NCBI GenBank assembly: GCA_014529385.2
Contig: CM043957.1
Span: 85,939,881 to 86,003,880 of the forward strand
DNA length: 64,000 bases
Origin: Adiantum capillus-veneris
Lineage: Eukaryota; Streptophyta; Polypodiopsida; Polypodiales; Pteridaceae
Direction: 5' to 3'
Position 1 is the first letter of the stretch. Every line of letters begins with the position of its first letter. Below the pieces are notes generated by a model that was given only the letters and a program-made list of their open reading frames with translations, was not told the DNA's origin and did not search any database. This document shows positions 48,246 through 60,603 of the stretch, in pieces. Both the position numbers and the translations under genes were made by a program.

Positions 48246-48770
48246 TGAAATGACCCAAGGAGTGGATCTCCCGGATGCACGGACCGCCTACAGACATGCG
48301 TCGAACCACCCGACCATAGCCACCATCCGGCAACTCCCCCGTGCTGGGGCCAACGTCCGAGGACGTAGGCGTGCACCTGTAAGACCGAGCGTCCCATACC
48401 ACCCGGCCTCACCTCCTTGAGGTGACCTCGCGCACTCCTAGCCTCGAGGGCTAACCATTGGCACTCTGCCAATGGAGGTCAATAACTTCAAATGAGGCCT
48501 TGGCCTCCCTTTTATAATGATGGCCGGCCACACTAGCCGGGTTCACACTACATCGGCTCGGACACAGGACGCCCATCTTCATAGGGGACCCATACAAAGG
48601 CAGATCACTACTATTTAAGAGACGGCCCACCACAAGTTACCCAGTCACACGAGTCATCAAACTTGGCCGCTCAAGACGCCCGAGGATGCTCTTCACATCG
48701 TAGACGAGGTCTACATCGGGAGGTCTATATCAAAGGCCACATAGCATCGTTGAACGACACATCAAGCTCC
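48246..48770 (-). mobile_element. LTR of an otherwise missing minus-strand element
   Basis: It begins TGAAATGACCC at the primer-binding site and runs to about 48770, before a C-run. The minus-strand TATA box CATTATAAAAGG is at about 48508-48520. The family differs from those at 1868 and 49260. Only the start of the internal region remains, so it is a truncated element. Confidence 0.6.
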
Positions 48771-48793
48771 CCCCCCCCCCCCCCCCCCCCCCC
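48771..48793. repeat. Poly-C run of about 24 bases
   Basis: A homopolymer C at the outer edge of the LTR. Its length may be unreliable in any assembly. Confidence 0.9.
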
Positions 48794-49009
48794 AACCCCC
48801 CAAAACAAAGAACTGACTATGTAGGACATTGAGGCCATCTTGTAGAGACCCATGAGAGAGTTCATGGGATGATCACCATTGTACACCTCATTAGCCCTCC
48901 TTGGTCACTAAGTGGCACAAGGTATTTAATGAAGTGGGAGAGATGGGATCGACAGTTGGGAGCCAAGTGCGGGAATCTCGAGGAGAATGGACGGCAGAAA
49001 AAAAAGGTG

Positions 49010-49086
49010 CGGTCAACGCAAGCCATCTGAATCGCACCCATGACCTGTCTATTGAGAGGCGAACGCTCTAACCACACAGGCGCATA
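49010..49086 (-). other. tRNA-like sequence, possible SINE head or tRNA pseudogene
   Basis: On the minus strand, GCGCCTGTGTGGTTAGAGCG looks like a tRNA 5' part with an A box (TGGTTAGAGCG). About 36 bases on is GGTGCGATTCA, one or two changes from a B box (GGTTCGANTCC). The middle (CGCCTCTCAATAG) resembles an anticodon arm, but the acceptor stem does not pair well. This suits a tRNA-derived SINE or decayed tRNA better than a working tRNA. Confidence 0.4.
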
Positions 49087-49259
49087 GGTTTTGATGGCAT
49101 CCAAGGCGAAACAAACCCTTATATGGTAGACACAAACGCGAAAAAATAAAATCCGCCAAAAAAAGTGAACTCGGACCAGATCTGACAGTGCACGATGTTT
49201 TTGAATTTTGAAAAAACCCCTACGATATTCAATGACTACAAACCATAGGGGAAACGCTG

Positions 49260-49859
49260 TGTCACAAACTGGTGACGTGACAGAGCCACCGGGACAAACA
49301 CACACACCCAGCAGACTGGCTGACTGTAAGGAATTGCACCATTCGCGCTAACTGCTGCTGACATGGCTGTACGGATTTCAACGATACGCGTTGACTGTTG
49401 ACGTGGCAGTGCGTACAAACATGCTAACATGGCATTGTACGGACATCCAACTTTCACGCTCACAGCAGCGTACAGATTTCCGCAAATTACACTGGCAGCT
49501 TTTTACTAGCAGATTTTGACCAATTGCTTTTGGGACAGTTTGCTTTTGATTTTAGATGCTTTTGGGGCTCTGTTTTTAGCAACCCTTTGTAACTCTTTAT
49601 AAGTGGCCTTAGGGGCTCACTCTGCAGAGCATCTGGACGTAGAGTCTGAGAGCGAGCACCCGTGGGCTCAATTGTACTTTGCTCAAAGATTAATATAAAA
49701 ATAAATACCGAAAGGGGGCGCCAGTCTTTGGGGCCAATATCTCTTGGCGCGGAACTACACCGGGCCTTGTCGACTTTCTTGTGATCTGTGAATAAATTGG
49801 AAGTGAATCTCTATTGTGTCGCGGTAGAATCTTGAATTGGGGTGTCCAAGTTTGTTACA
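49260..49859 (+). mobile_element. 5' LTR of a gag-bearing retrotransposon (element E)
   Basis: It ends TTTGTTACA directly before the primer-binding site. The start is put at TGTCACAAACTGG (49260), giving about 600 bp; it is uncertain by some bases. Inside are a TATA-like CTTTATAAGTGG at about 49597 and AATAAATACCG near 49702. R/U5 words are shared with the LTR-like block at 29696. Confidence 0.7.
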
Positions 49860-49860
49860 G

Positions 49861-49872
49861 TGGTATCAAAGC
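49861..49872 (+). other. Primer-binding site, initiator-Met tRNA type (element E)
   Basis: TGGTATCAAAGC, one base different from the usual TGGTATCAGAGC, lies one base after the LTR end and sets the plus orientation of this element. Confidence 0.85.
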
Positions 49873-49879
49873 ACGGCCG

Positions 49880-51400
49880 ATTTCTCTTCTATCGGGAAAT
49901 CTGATCCCTTTTCTCGCGACACTTTTGGATTCTGACAAGAATCAATCGACCTCTTCTGCAACCGTTGAGGCCGAAGGAGACCACGTAGAAGATTTAAACA
50001 AATTAACAGAGGAAGAATACGGGCCACCTCGGCCTACACAGTATGAACTTCAAGAGATGCAACGTCAACAGAAGGTTGGCGAGTGCACGAAGCAAATGAT
50101 TCACTTTCCGAAAGACCCACAGTTTGCAAAATTTCTCTCTCAACAATCCATCGCTGAAGTGCACACTCAGTGGCAGAAAGCCACCAAACCACTGATCAAA
50201 CCGGCAATCAAGAAACCTCCTTCTCCGAGGATGTTTACTGAACAAGAACTTCAAGAAGTAGTTCAAACTCAAATCAGTCAGCTTTTCGACACGAAGAATC
50301 AATCCAAAAAGCAATTAAAAAAGTGCAAGAAGGGGACTAACTACCCTAGTTATTTGGGCCGTCAATCTTCTTTTGCATCTGCAAGAAAGCTGAAGAAGCG
50401 TGTACGCTTTGAAGAACTACGCAGTCCTTCCTCCTCTTCTTCTGACAGTTCTTCTAGCTCTTCCGACTCGAGCGAGGAGGACAAAAAGGGCAAAAAGCAA
50501 ATCAATAAGCAAAGCTTCGGAAAGAGCAAGAAAAAGGCAAAGAAACTCAGATTTCGACAAGTTTCTGATAGCTCTACGGAGGAGTCATCCTCTGACAGTT
50601 CGTACTCTGATGACCATATGTTTTATGCAAAGAAGAAGCACTTCTACAGAGCCAACCAATATGACTTCCTCAAAGACGAGCAAGAAAACAAAAGAATTTA
50701 AAGGTGGACAGTAGATAAAATTTGAATCCTTTTCTAGATTCCGACATGCTCCGAGGGCTTTGGACTTCATCCAGCAGTTTGGCATAGCCTTCTCTAGAGG
50801 GCACTACTCAGAGCACTCCAAGATTAGGAGGGCTGCATCTTTTCTCAAAGGAAATGCTCGAACATGGTCGTCCACTCTTCTTCTAAGGAAAGAAACTCCA
50901 GTCAAGTGGTTGAAATTCAAAAGGCTCTTTATTTCTTCTTGGCTGACCTGGGAGTACGAACGGGATGTAAGAACCGCTTGGAACCATCTTTGGATGACCA
51001 AGGGAGATTCTTTGGACGCTTATTGCGAGACGTTTTGGGACTCTTTTCTACCAACCTCTTCATTTAAGAAAGTCACCTTTAAGGAACAGATTGAGCGGTT
51101 TTGTTGCGGACTACAAAGATCCGAGATTACTACCTTGAACAAAAGTCGAATTCTATCTAGGAATTAATGGGTCATGCGAAACGGGATTTCTCAATACATT
51201 TGGGGAATTTGACTTACCCCATTGATGAGATCTTGACTCAGGGGACCAGACAGACCTCCAACAATGAAAGAGTTCCCAAGAAAAGAAGGATACACGACCC
51301 CGACTGACTCTTCGAGAGAGGGCTAACCATCTCAAAGAGGGGAAGTGTTTTGGTTGCAGGGAACAAGGCCACATCTCTGCAAAGTGCCCCAAATAGGCAC
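49880..51400 (+). pseudogene. Retrotransposon Gag with Ser-rich region and zinc knuckle (element E)
   Basis: The open frame up to 50701 has no ATG until 50057 (MQRQQKVGE). It encodes Gln/Glu-rich helices, then long acidic Ser runs alternating with Lys-rich stretches. In a second frame (about 50716-51167) is the gag domain: LDFIQQFGIAFSRGHYSEHS, FLKGNARTWSS, W.KFKRLF, YCETFWDSF. A third frame holds the CCHC knuckle CFGCREQGHISAKC at about 51346-51390. Shifts and a stop after the gag domain show decay. The element is cut off at 51433 by the L1, and its pol is not found on the other side. Confidence 0.75.
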
Positions 51401-51433
51401 AGTCAGGACAAACTAAAGACAAGCCAAAGAGTT

Positions 51434-51690
51434 CTAGGTTGTATATTACTGAGTACAAAATAATCCCAGCGGATGCCAAAATAGCCTATCACGTGGGGTG
51501 TACAGCTGAATGTAAGGAGGAGAGACACTATAGTGACTACTCGACTAGAACAATCTCATGGTGGTCGATGTGAGGAGTGGAGGAGAAACCACTGAGGAGG
51601 GGCATAATGCCAAGTAATCTGACCACCTATCGGTGTGAAGAAGAGTGGGGATCTTGCCCAACGTCGAAGGAAGGCAAATCGACGAGCCTC
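51434..51690 (-). other. L1 3' UTR
   Basis: This 3' UTR is shared with 41243-41487 and 63798-64000. In L1 orientation it ends near GTACTCAGTAATATACAAC at 51434, without a clear A-tail at this copy. Confidence 0.7.
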
Positions 51691-54600
51691 GGCTCCTCTA
51701 GATGTAACGGAGGACGAATCCCACTACCAAATCAGGGTGTGAATGGTGTCCAGCCAAATGGCAGTGAGGATATCCTCAAGGAGCTGTGGAGCCGCACTGA
51801 GAATGTGAAGACAACGAGCTCTCCAAATATTCCATAGTGTAATACTAGTGATGACTAAGAAAACTCCATCACGTATCTGAGTATCCCCCTGCCAGGCAAT
51901 CTGTGGTAGCACAGCCAAAGTCCCTCACCGATAACCAATCGAGGTAAGCATGAAGGCTGGATCTGTGGATGAGCCCTCGTAGAAAAGATGCGGGCCGGGC
52001 ATCGGCATCAACCATGAGACAGATCCCCAAGTAAGAAATCCATGTTGAACACCTGCTCTGCTAAGTAGAAAGCAAACTGCAAGCCACACTACATGGGAAG
52101 CTGAGCATGACTAAAGACAATGTGCAGGTGACTCAAGTAGTCGCAAAGGACAACGAGTACATAACGGATCATGACCCATAGTAGCTAGCCAAGTCCCAAC
52201 TGGAAGTCCCGCATGTGCAATCATCCACATGAAAAAAGAAATACGACGAGCCGCATGTAAATCCCAGATGGCGGACAAACACTGCTGCAGATAGGCATGG
52301 GAGAGGCCTGAATGTAACCAAAAACGCATACGAGTGGGCTGCTCTGGGAAGCTGAGCATGACTAAAGACAATGTGCAGGTGACTCAAGTAGTCGCAAAGG
52401 GCAACGAGTACATAACGGATCATGACCCATAGTAGCTAGCCAAGTCCCAATTGGTAGTCCCGCATGAGCAATCATCCACATGAAAAAGGAAATACGACGA
52501 GCAACATGTAAATCCCAGATGGCGAACCAAAATTGCTGCAGATAGGCATGGGAGAGCCCTGAATGTAACCAGAAACGCATACGAGTGGGCTGTTGTGGTT
52601 GTTGTCTCATCAATGCTAATCTTCCAATCCTGACAGTGTACTCAAAGAAGGATACAGGTGCACCTGTGGGGTCTGAGTGAGGCCAATGCCACTCTCCTGG
52701 GTCCCAATAAAGCTGCGATAGGGGACGGCCCTCCCACACCCAATGCCTCCAAAGTGAAGCATCAGCAGAAGCAAAACGGGGGTCAACACAACGACGCTTC
52801 CCACGTGAGCCAACTACTCGTATGGCCTCTCATCGAGCGTCCAGGGAGATAAGTAGTGGAGAAGTGGCAGCATATGTCAATCTAGCATGAATCCCCTGAG
52901 AGTTGTCAGTATCAACTGTGAATAGCATGGTGTCCAAACGAACTAATAAGAGAGTGCTCTGGTCAAAGAGGCCTTCCCAGCCACAATGAGGGGGCATCTG
53001 AACCGTGCCTCGAATGACTGCATCCCACTGTGAAGGAACGGTAGAATCAATCTCAAGCAGTCTGTCTGGCACCCCGCGACGAATGTCATAATGTTCTGCC
53101 ACAAAATCTGCATCCTGCATACGTGTCTCATGAAACAACCGCATAAAGGCAGCAGGGCCAGAGTCCCAAGCAGCCCAATCAATGTGAGTCCTCTCTCCAA
53201 GCTGACGGGGTGGATCAACCGAAGAATCAAGAACTGCAGCATTCCAAATGAGAGGCTGACGCTCAATCTCCTCACGACATGACGGAGGTGAGCGTATGAT
53301 AGCGCGTCGCATGGAAACCCAAATCTGAAGGAGCGATCGGATGAAGGGTGAGAGGGGGGTGGTGGACAAGGGGGCATCCGTAAAGAGAAAACGATACCCT
53401 GAATGCCAAGTATGACCGTCTCTAGTGCCGAGTCGTGGAGTCACTGCGCAAAGAGCGGCCTGAAGAAGCAACTTCCAAGGTTCTTGGCCGGGAAAAAGAC
53501 CCCGAACAATAAGCTTGGTAAGAAGCGCGCGGCCCTGTAACTATGGATCAATAATGCCAAGGCCTCCCTCTGACCTAGGACGAATGATCGTGGACCAGTG
53601 AACTCGAGCACGTGTATCAGTAGTCCCATTTGTGCCACTCCATAAAAAGTTCCGCACTAGGCGGCGGAGCGGAGCTATCACACCAGAAGGTAACATCCAA
53701 CAAGAACCCGTATACCATATTGTAGCCAGAATGACCTGGTTGGGGACCAATGCACGGCCAGCCAACGACAGATGACGTGAAGACCAATGGCATAGCTTCC
53801 TGCGAATAGACTATAGTACGGGTGCAAACTGCTGCTGTGAGGTAACATCGAATCCAACCTGAAAGCCCAGATATCTGCATGTCTGACCCGGCTCTGTAGC
53901 CATCATGTGAAACCATCAGCTACCCCCCAAGTAGGTATGTCATCACTGCCAACCAGTAACCCATAGGATTTATGCCAGTTAATGTGTGCACCACTGGCAA
54001 TGCAAAAAACCTCTAGGGCCTCCCACATGGCATCAAGAGCAGCTAGCAAATAGCGTAACATGAGCATAGTGTCATCAGCAAACTCCTGATTGATAAGGTC
54101 CGGAGCTGTAGGTATTGGCATGGTCAAGCCACAAAATGCATGACTCTGAGCACGAAGAAAGTCGGACATAGTCTCTCCTACAAACAAATACAAATATGCT
54201 GCTAGAGGACATCCCTGACGGACAGATCGAGAAAGCTCAAAACTGCGACTGACACGGCCACCAATAGTAATAGCGCTGCCGGCAGTCTTGAAGAGAGCGG
54301 AAATACCTGAAATCCATCTCAAAGGGAAACCCATCCTGGCTAAAGATCCTTCGAGAAAGTCCCAGTCAACACGATCGTCTGCTTTCTCGAAGTCAAGCAT
54401 GAAAAAAGCGAGAGGTTCAGAAGATGATCTTGCGCACTCTACTGCCGCATAAAAAGTGAAGATATTATCCAGGATGCATCGATCCATGACGAAGCCTGTC
54501 TGAGAAGTATGAATAATATCTGGTAAGAACGGCCGCAAGCAATGGCTGATCAGTAACGCTAATATCTTATAGACCGAAGGGAGTAGGGTAATAGGTCTCC

Positions 54601-56235
54601 ACTGTCGGAGCTGAGTGGTGTCACCCCCCTTCGGAATAAGAGATATGAGACCTGAACAAAGAGCCGGATGCACATATCCTGATGCAAAGATGTCCTGACA
54701 ACCGCGAAGCAGTGGTATATGCAATACATCCCAATATGTCAAAAAGAAGGCTCTAGTGAGACCATCCTCGCCTGGACAGGAGGATGGATCAAGACTCTCG
54801 ATAGCAGCATGGAACTCTATAAGTGTGAAGGGCGCCAACAAGATCTCTGCCATAGTGTCTGTACAACGATGTCGAGTGTGCTGCCAAATCTGCTCACGGG
54901 CAAGTAAAACCTCAAGAGTGCATACATCAGCAGTGAACACTGTCTCAAAATAATCTGCAGACATATCAAGAATAACATCACGATGCATATGTAGTGTCCC
55001 CTGAGCATCGCACAAAGTCCGCAGAGTGGTGCCAGGAGGGCGTTCTTTATGCGCCGCGAAGAAGTCTTTATTCATTCGATCAGCTTTAGCTATCCAATGA
55101 GACACTGAAGCATGATGCGTGAACTCGGACCTAGCCTCCTGTACGCGACGAATCTCTTCTGTGAGCTCTGTCTCTCTAGCAGCGAGATAAGCATCCTGAG
55201 GCTACTCCTCAAGCAAGCGCTGAGTGGAACCAAGAGGGATGTGAAGATCAGACTCGCGTACTCTCAACTGACGATGAATGCTAGCAATCTGATCACGACA
55301 GTAAATACTAGACTGAGAAATGCAATGAGCAAGAAACTCTCCAAGGGGTCCACAATAAGAAGCATCCGTGGACCATAAGTCACGAATCTGCTGCTGCAAT
55401 ACATGCGTGGTGAGAACACTGTCAGGGATGCGGCAGCCTCGTCTCTGAGCAGAGGATCTAGTGAAGGAGATAAACAATGATGTGGGAAAATGATCTGAGA
55501 GGCTGGTCCCTCTCCATATAGTAGTAAATCCGCCTAGAGCTGCTGCCCAAGGGCCAATGTAAAAACGGTCAAGTCGCTCTAATAATCTCCCCTGCTGTCG
55601 CTGAAACCCCCAAGAGTAATGAAGTGTAGCAGGGTGATGACCAAAAGAGGGTATGTGCCAGGCGTCAACACCTTGAATAGCTAGAAGAAATCGATCCCAA
55701 GCTGGCTACTCATCGGGAGAAATGGATGATAGAACGCGAGGTGTGGTGGCTCGCCATCAGAGTCGCTATCAACGTTGTTGAAGTCACCTCCAACAACCCA
55801 AGAGTCTAGAGCAAGTAGAACAACAGCCAAGGAGGACCAAAAAGTAGCCCTCTCCCGAGGGGTAGTGGGTGCGTAGACTGACATAAAGCCAATGATAGAT
55901 TCCCGAATCCGAATAGAAACATAAACTGCTCTGCCAACGACAAGTGTGCCATGCTGCTGAACTGAGGCCAAGTAACATGGCCCCATTGAGATGCATACAC
56001 CGCAACTCTGACCATGAAGGCCCAGAGAAGGCTCCCAAAAAGTGCGGGCGCCCGATGGCATGAGATTGCCGAAAGGAGTGGCAATCTTATGCTCCTGTAC
56101 TAGTAGTATATCCACAGTGCCCACTACATGAGTGTGTAAATCTCTGCGAAGTAAAAGCTTACGGGGACCTTTTAACCGAGAAGTCTGTAAACCATTAGCA
56201 TTCCAAGAAACTACATGTAAATCCATAGACTGCAT
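51691..56235 (-). pseudogene. L1-type LINE ORF2: endonuclease, RT, zf-RVT, broken
   Basis: Minus strand, from 56235: MQSMDLHVVSWNANGLQ (endonuclease motif), LVQEHK and GGDFNNV; a stop at 55681; a middle segment (55477-55202); RT in a 400-residue open stretch (55105-53903) with CPGEDGLTRAFF, LISLIPKGGD, WRPITLL, TGFVMDR, LDFEKADDRVDWDFL, VRQGCPLAAYL and EFADDTM; RT C-terminal side (VILATIWYTGSCWMLP); zf-RVT-like RRISFFMWMIAHAGLP and CTRCPLRLLESPAHCL; a tail with ITLWNIWRARC. The usual KAYDRVDW box reads KADDRVDW here. Frames are shifted at several points. This is the regular plant L1 design, unlike the TC-LINEs. Confidence 0.88.
52095..52596. repeat. 251-bp tandem duplication in the L1 zf-RVT region
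   Basis: The block starting GGGAAGCTGAGCATGACT at 52095 is repeated at 52346, so the zinc-binding segment occurs twice. The second copy differs at several positions (for example CTGCAGATAGGC kept but GGACAAACACTG changed to AACCAAAATTG). Confidence 0.85.
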
Positions 56236-56593
56236 GAAAGAGTATGTATAGTATCTGACTAACTGCGCATCTTCTTGGAGGCAACTGGACCATCCAAGGG
56301 GTGAGCTTCAGGCGGTAGGAAAGCAACCCGCAAGCCTTCTCTAAAATATGGTGTCTCATTGCACCAACTGCGAACCTCAGCTTGTTTACATTGCATTACC
56401 AATGCTGCAGCCTTGACACCCCAAATGCGCATAGACATAGGAAGACCACATCTGAGGATACATGAATGACCATAGGCAATGAATAGCAAGCATAAACATC
56501 ACTCCACTCCATAGCACCAATACATGAAGGATAGTGAGGAGACAAAACATCGGGGGCAGAAGTAGACAACCATAAATGTAGCTGAGCCATAGT

Positions 56594-58030
56594 CTAGGCG
56601 TGCACAAAATGGAGAACCTGATCCTCGGACCAATCCTGAGCAACGTGGAATGGAAGGAAAAAGGAATGCGTAGGCTGAGAGCGACTGCCAATCAAAGAAG
56701 GAACACAACCTTTCTTGTGATGCATAAGGTAGAGCTGTACCCGCAATGGTCCGTCTGAGTCACCGCACATTTCAGCCCGATGAGTGCCCAAGGAAAGAGG
56801 GCAAGAGCTGAGAAAACTGCGTGGGACGTAAGTATGAGCTGCGGAGGGAGGGGGGGGACCAGAAGGTGGAGGGGGTAGAGCAAGGACAGGAGGAAGAGGA
56901 GGAGGAGGGAGAGGTAGTAGCGGTGAATGATCCATCTGCATGGGAATAGGGACCTCCGGAAGAGGGGACGGAGCGGGTGGAGGAACTGCAGGTGAAGGAG
57001 GAGCTGGTAGCAAAGGTAAGTGATCCTGTGCTGAAGAAGAAGATTGGTGAGGAGAAGCAGGGGGTAAGGGGGTGGTTGAAACTTGAGAGGGAGCAGGAGA
57101 GGTAACACAAGGGGCTGCATGCATTGTAGGTTGCGGACGAGGACGAAAGGAATGGTTACGACCGACTGTCTGCCATGCTACCTCGGTAGGAGCTGAAGCA
57201 AAGGGAGGAACATGGAGGGTCGAAGCTCTAGGAGCACCTGCAAGCCGAGGAGGTGCTCGAGTAGTAGTAGGAGGAACCACTTGTTGATGCTGACCACGTG
57301 ACTGAGCATGAGTGCCACGAGCCGGCTGTTGTTGTCGCCGATGGCGTGGCAGTGTGGGGCATTCTCGCGCCAAGTGTCCCATCTCGTGACAGCGTAAGCA
57401 CTGTCCTGGACGGCCAGTGACTACCATTCGGCAAGAGTAGTCTCGATCTCGCACAGCCACAGTAACTGAATCTGGTAATGAAGTATCCCCAAACACCAAG
57501 ACCTGAATACGAGGTGGACCAGATGAGAAGATGCAGGATCCTTGAACTACTGTGCCAAAGTGAGAAGCAATCATCTGAAGGAGATGCTCATCAATAAAAT
57601 GAAGAGGCATATCCGGGAAGGACAGTGTCAGAGGGAATCTGGGAATAAGGTGTCGACTGTCAAACTCCTCAGTAGTAAACTCGGGATACCACCTCTTCAA
57701 GTATATCATCCTGCGATTAGAGAGTATCGGAGAACGAGCCAGGAGAGCTGAGGCAGTGGCGGGATCTGAAAGACGTACCATGAATATGCCTCTGCCAAGG
57801 AATGTAAGCTCCGAGATCCGTCCCTGAGTAGTGCCCAATGCAGTCTAACACCAATCACGTATAGAAGATCGAGGTGGAGACTGTCCAATCATCCGGCCAA
57901 CCAAAGCATGCTGTGCCAAGTGTTGTACTTTGGACTCAATGCGTGTCAACAGGTCGCCAGTACAGTCCACGCGACAGGCAAGTGGTGATGGAGCGCCGTG
58001 TGTAGCACTCGAGACCGGCAAAGCCGCCAT
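56594..58030 (-). pseudogene. L1 ORF1, DUF4283-like + CCHC zinc knuckle, one in-frame stop
   Basis: It starts ATG 58030 (MAALPVSSATHG). A DUF4283-like domain follows: LVGRMIGQSPPRSSIRDW, then after a stop GRISELTFLGRGIFMVRL, YLKRWYPEF and LSFPDMPLHF. Then come the CCHC knuckle CLRCHEMGHLAREC, a long Pro/Ser-rich region (PLLPLPPPPLPP) and a short end. TAG at 57845-57847 interrupts it about 60 residues in; the remaining 414-residue frame (from 57838) is open. Proteins of this kind bind L1 RNA. Its proline-rich part recurs at 34736-34985. Confidence 0.85.
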
Positions 58031-58512
58031 GAAGAATGGGCAAAACTGGCAAACGGGAAAAGCACGACCCGTATTGAAGCTTGGACTCTTTCTCTCTCTC
58101 TCTCTTTCTCTCTTTCGCTTGCAGGCAGTAGAAAGAGGCGCACGGTTAGGGTTTGGGACAGTTAGGGTTTGGGATAGTTAGGGTTTTCGGACTGTTAGGG
58201 TTTCGTGGAATTAGGGTTTCCTAAATGCCGACCATTAGGGTTTCATGGAATTAGGGTTACGCTCGGCAGCAGAAAATACACGCAGGCTGCAGAGTACGTG
58301 CAGGCAGCAGAGTAAGCACAAAGGGCGCGCAAGCAGCAGAGTACGCGCAGGCAGCAGGCTGAGCGCGCGACAACAGGCAGGGAGCAGGGCGAGCAGGGCA
58401 GTCTGGGCACATGCGGCAGGCAGGGTGCAAGGCGCGCAGGCTGCAGAGTACGCGCAGGGATGCTGGCTGAGCGCGCGACAGTAGGCAGGCAGGGCAACAG
58501 GCTGACCGTGCG

Positions 58513-58514
<2 letters not shown>
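58031..58514 (-). promoter_or_regulatory. L1 5' UTR with telobox cluster
   Basis: In L1 orientation this leader contains about seven AAACCCTAA/AACCCTAA-type boxes (plus-strand TTAGGG at 58143-58260) and, further upstream, GCAGGCTGCAGAGTACGC repeats (58260-58514). Its outer end touches (CT)n. It is probably the internal promoter region, inferred from position and telobox content. Confidence 0.6.

Positions 58515-58579
<65 letters not shown>
58515..58579 (+). repeat. (CT)n between the L1 5' end and a TC-LINE
   Basis: A CT run of about 65 bp lies between the outer (5') end of the minus-strand L1 and the truncated 5' end of a plus-strand TC-LINE. Confidence 0.95.
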
Positions 58580-58582
<3 letters not shown>

Positions 58583-59333
58583 GCATAAGTTAGAGATTGA
58601 GACTGGCACATTTAGGAGAGTACCAACAAAGGCGAGAATTTGCCAGATGTGTCGTATAGAGCCAGAGACAAAGTTACATCACATTTGTCATTGTCCGGTA
58701 CACTATGAGATACGAGGCCGCTTTCATTGTCTGTTTAGAGAGGGCTTCGAACCGTTGGCTATAGTCATGAGATATCAGGATCAGAGATGCCTCGGGTTGT
58801 TTTTGCTAGAGTTACGCAGACACAGGGAGAGTCTCGAGGAGATCAGACAGTGGAAGACATTCATAGAGGGAGATCACTGACTTCTTTAGAGCAAGGACTA
58901 GGCAGTCAGATGAGCAAGCTTCACAACAGACTTCACAGCCCACCTATACCAGAGGTATATTAGTTGACAGAGCCATTGAGCTCGGGAGAGATAGACGCCC
59001 ACGTCTTCAAGGGCGACCACGACATCGACGAAGGCTCCATCAGAGGATCAAGACTATTCTAAGCACGACATGGGAGACGTCCAGTACGACTATTTACAGA
59101 GACGGGCATTAAAGCTGCTCTTCAACGACCAATGCAATACTTTCTCGGACAACGCCCGATGCCGGGCATCCTCGGGCATTGATGATGATGATGATTTTAG
59201 TTTTCCACTTTACTTCATTTTTCTTTTGTACCCAGACATTGTATTAGACCCACCAAAATTGTATAAATTTGGTCTCATAAGTCATTTTGGCCTTTTGAAA
59301 AGGTTTAATATAACATTTCATTTCATTTTCTCT
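58580..59333 (+). pseudogene. TC-LINE ORF2 C-terminal fragment and 3' UTR
   Basis: It starts SSHKLEIETGTF-like and continues CRIEPETKLHHICHC (finger), HYEIRGRFHCLFREGFEPL and RYQDQRCLGLFLLELRRH, then frame-shifted basic end text. The 3' UTR has GGTCTCATAAGTCATTTTGGCC (59271-59292) and ends ATTTCATTTCATTTTCTCTCTCTT. It is 5'-truncated directly at (CT)n. Confidence 0.8.
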
Positions 59334-59339
59334 CTCTTC

Positions 59340-60603
59340 AGCAATAAAAGTAGGGCTTTAGCCCTTTTCATTACATAAATCAACCATAGGTCCATATAGA
59401 AGATAAATGGAAAAACCCTGAAAGAATGTGGAAAAATCCCAAAACAAACCACAGGATAAATCTATGGATAAGGATACTCTAATTAGGTAGAAAAATATAG
59501 CTAGTTGGATTGTGACAAATCCGCCCAAAGCTCTGTCCACCTTAGGTGATGTAGCAAAAACGACAAACTCCAGTGCATAGTTATAGGGAATAGCCATTTT
59601 CAGGTCCCCATACCCCGTTCCCATACCAACTTCCCGTTCCGAATCCCCGTTCCATGTTTGAAACGTGAGTGTCAATAACAGGGAATGGCGTTTCATGCCC
59701 GTTGCCGTTCCCCGTTCCGAGTAACTATGCTCCAGTGTTGTGTATCTGATTGATATAGAGAATCTCTTGTAAAAACCTCCTACAGCAACTCACAAAAGTC
59801 GAGAAACTGTGAAACCCCCAGGCTGTACCTCCAAAATCATCCGCATCCAGTCTAACACATCCTGATAATGTACCCCAAAAAAGGATGTAGATCTATGGCA
59901 CAACCATACTGTGAGAGAGGCAGGAGGGACCCACTCATCGTCCAGCTAAGGGATGCAGTTCTCTTTGACCAAACCAACTTCCCCAAGGCCCTACTACACT
60001 GACTCTCAATAAAATCTGCAAACTGTCTGATATCCATAAAATAGTTGGCATCAACCATTGTCTGCTCTTGTATAATATCATAAACATCCTCCCTTGCCCA
60101 AAAGGAACCCTCTTACAAAATCCATCCTCTGAATCTGATCAAGGAAGCTCTCTCTGGACCAAGGAAAATGTGATGTGTTCCTGACAAGGTCAACACATAG
60201 GCCCACTCCTCAAAGAGGCATCTGGAAATCTCCATGGACCAACTGCGAAAAAGTGTGCAGGTAAGATCTCAAATACTGGGACGTCTACTAGTGACGCAAA
60301 ACTTGCTAAATAGTCAAAAATCCTCTGCAAACTGAGGAGACTCACTATCCTACTCACCATCAATAACGCCCACGGTAAGAGGCACCAGCGACTAAATCTC
60401 TAAGGGATCCAAAGCCTGCTCAAAAGGCCTATCCTAGGGCATCTTAGGCTGCTCTTGAACTGCCATTGACTCCCGGTCATCATGCTTTACCCCTCTATCA
60501 AGTTGCTTTGGGACCTCTCCATCTTTATCTCGTAACGTCTCCCAAGGAGGTCTGTCTGGAGGCTACTCTGCCACCTCCAACCTCTGTCTCACTACCCGTC
60601 TGT

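Noticed and set aside
49010-49086. Functional tRNA gene
   Set aside because: The acceptor stem does not pair and the B box is degenerate, so only a tRNA-like remnant is claimed.
58143-58260. Interstitial telomere array
   Set aside because: The TTAGGGTTT units are separated by different spacers and lie in an L1 leader that also occurs at 41590-41930, so they are teloboxes of the element rather than a telomere remnant.
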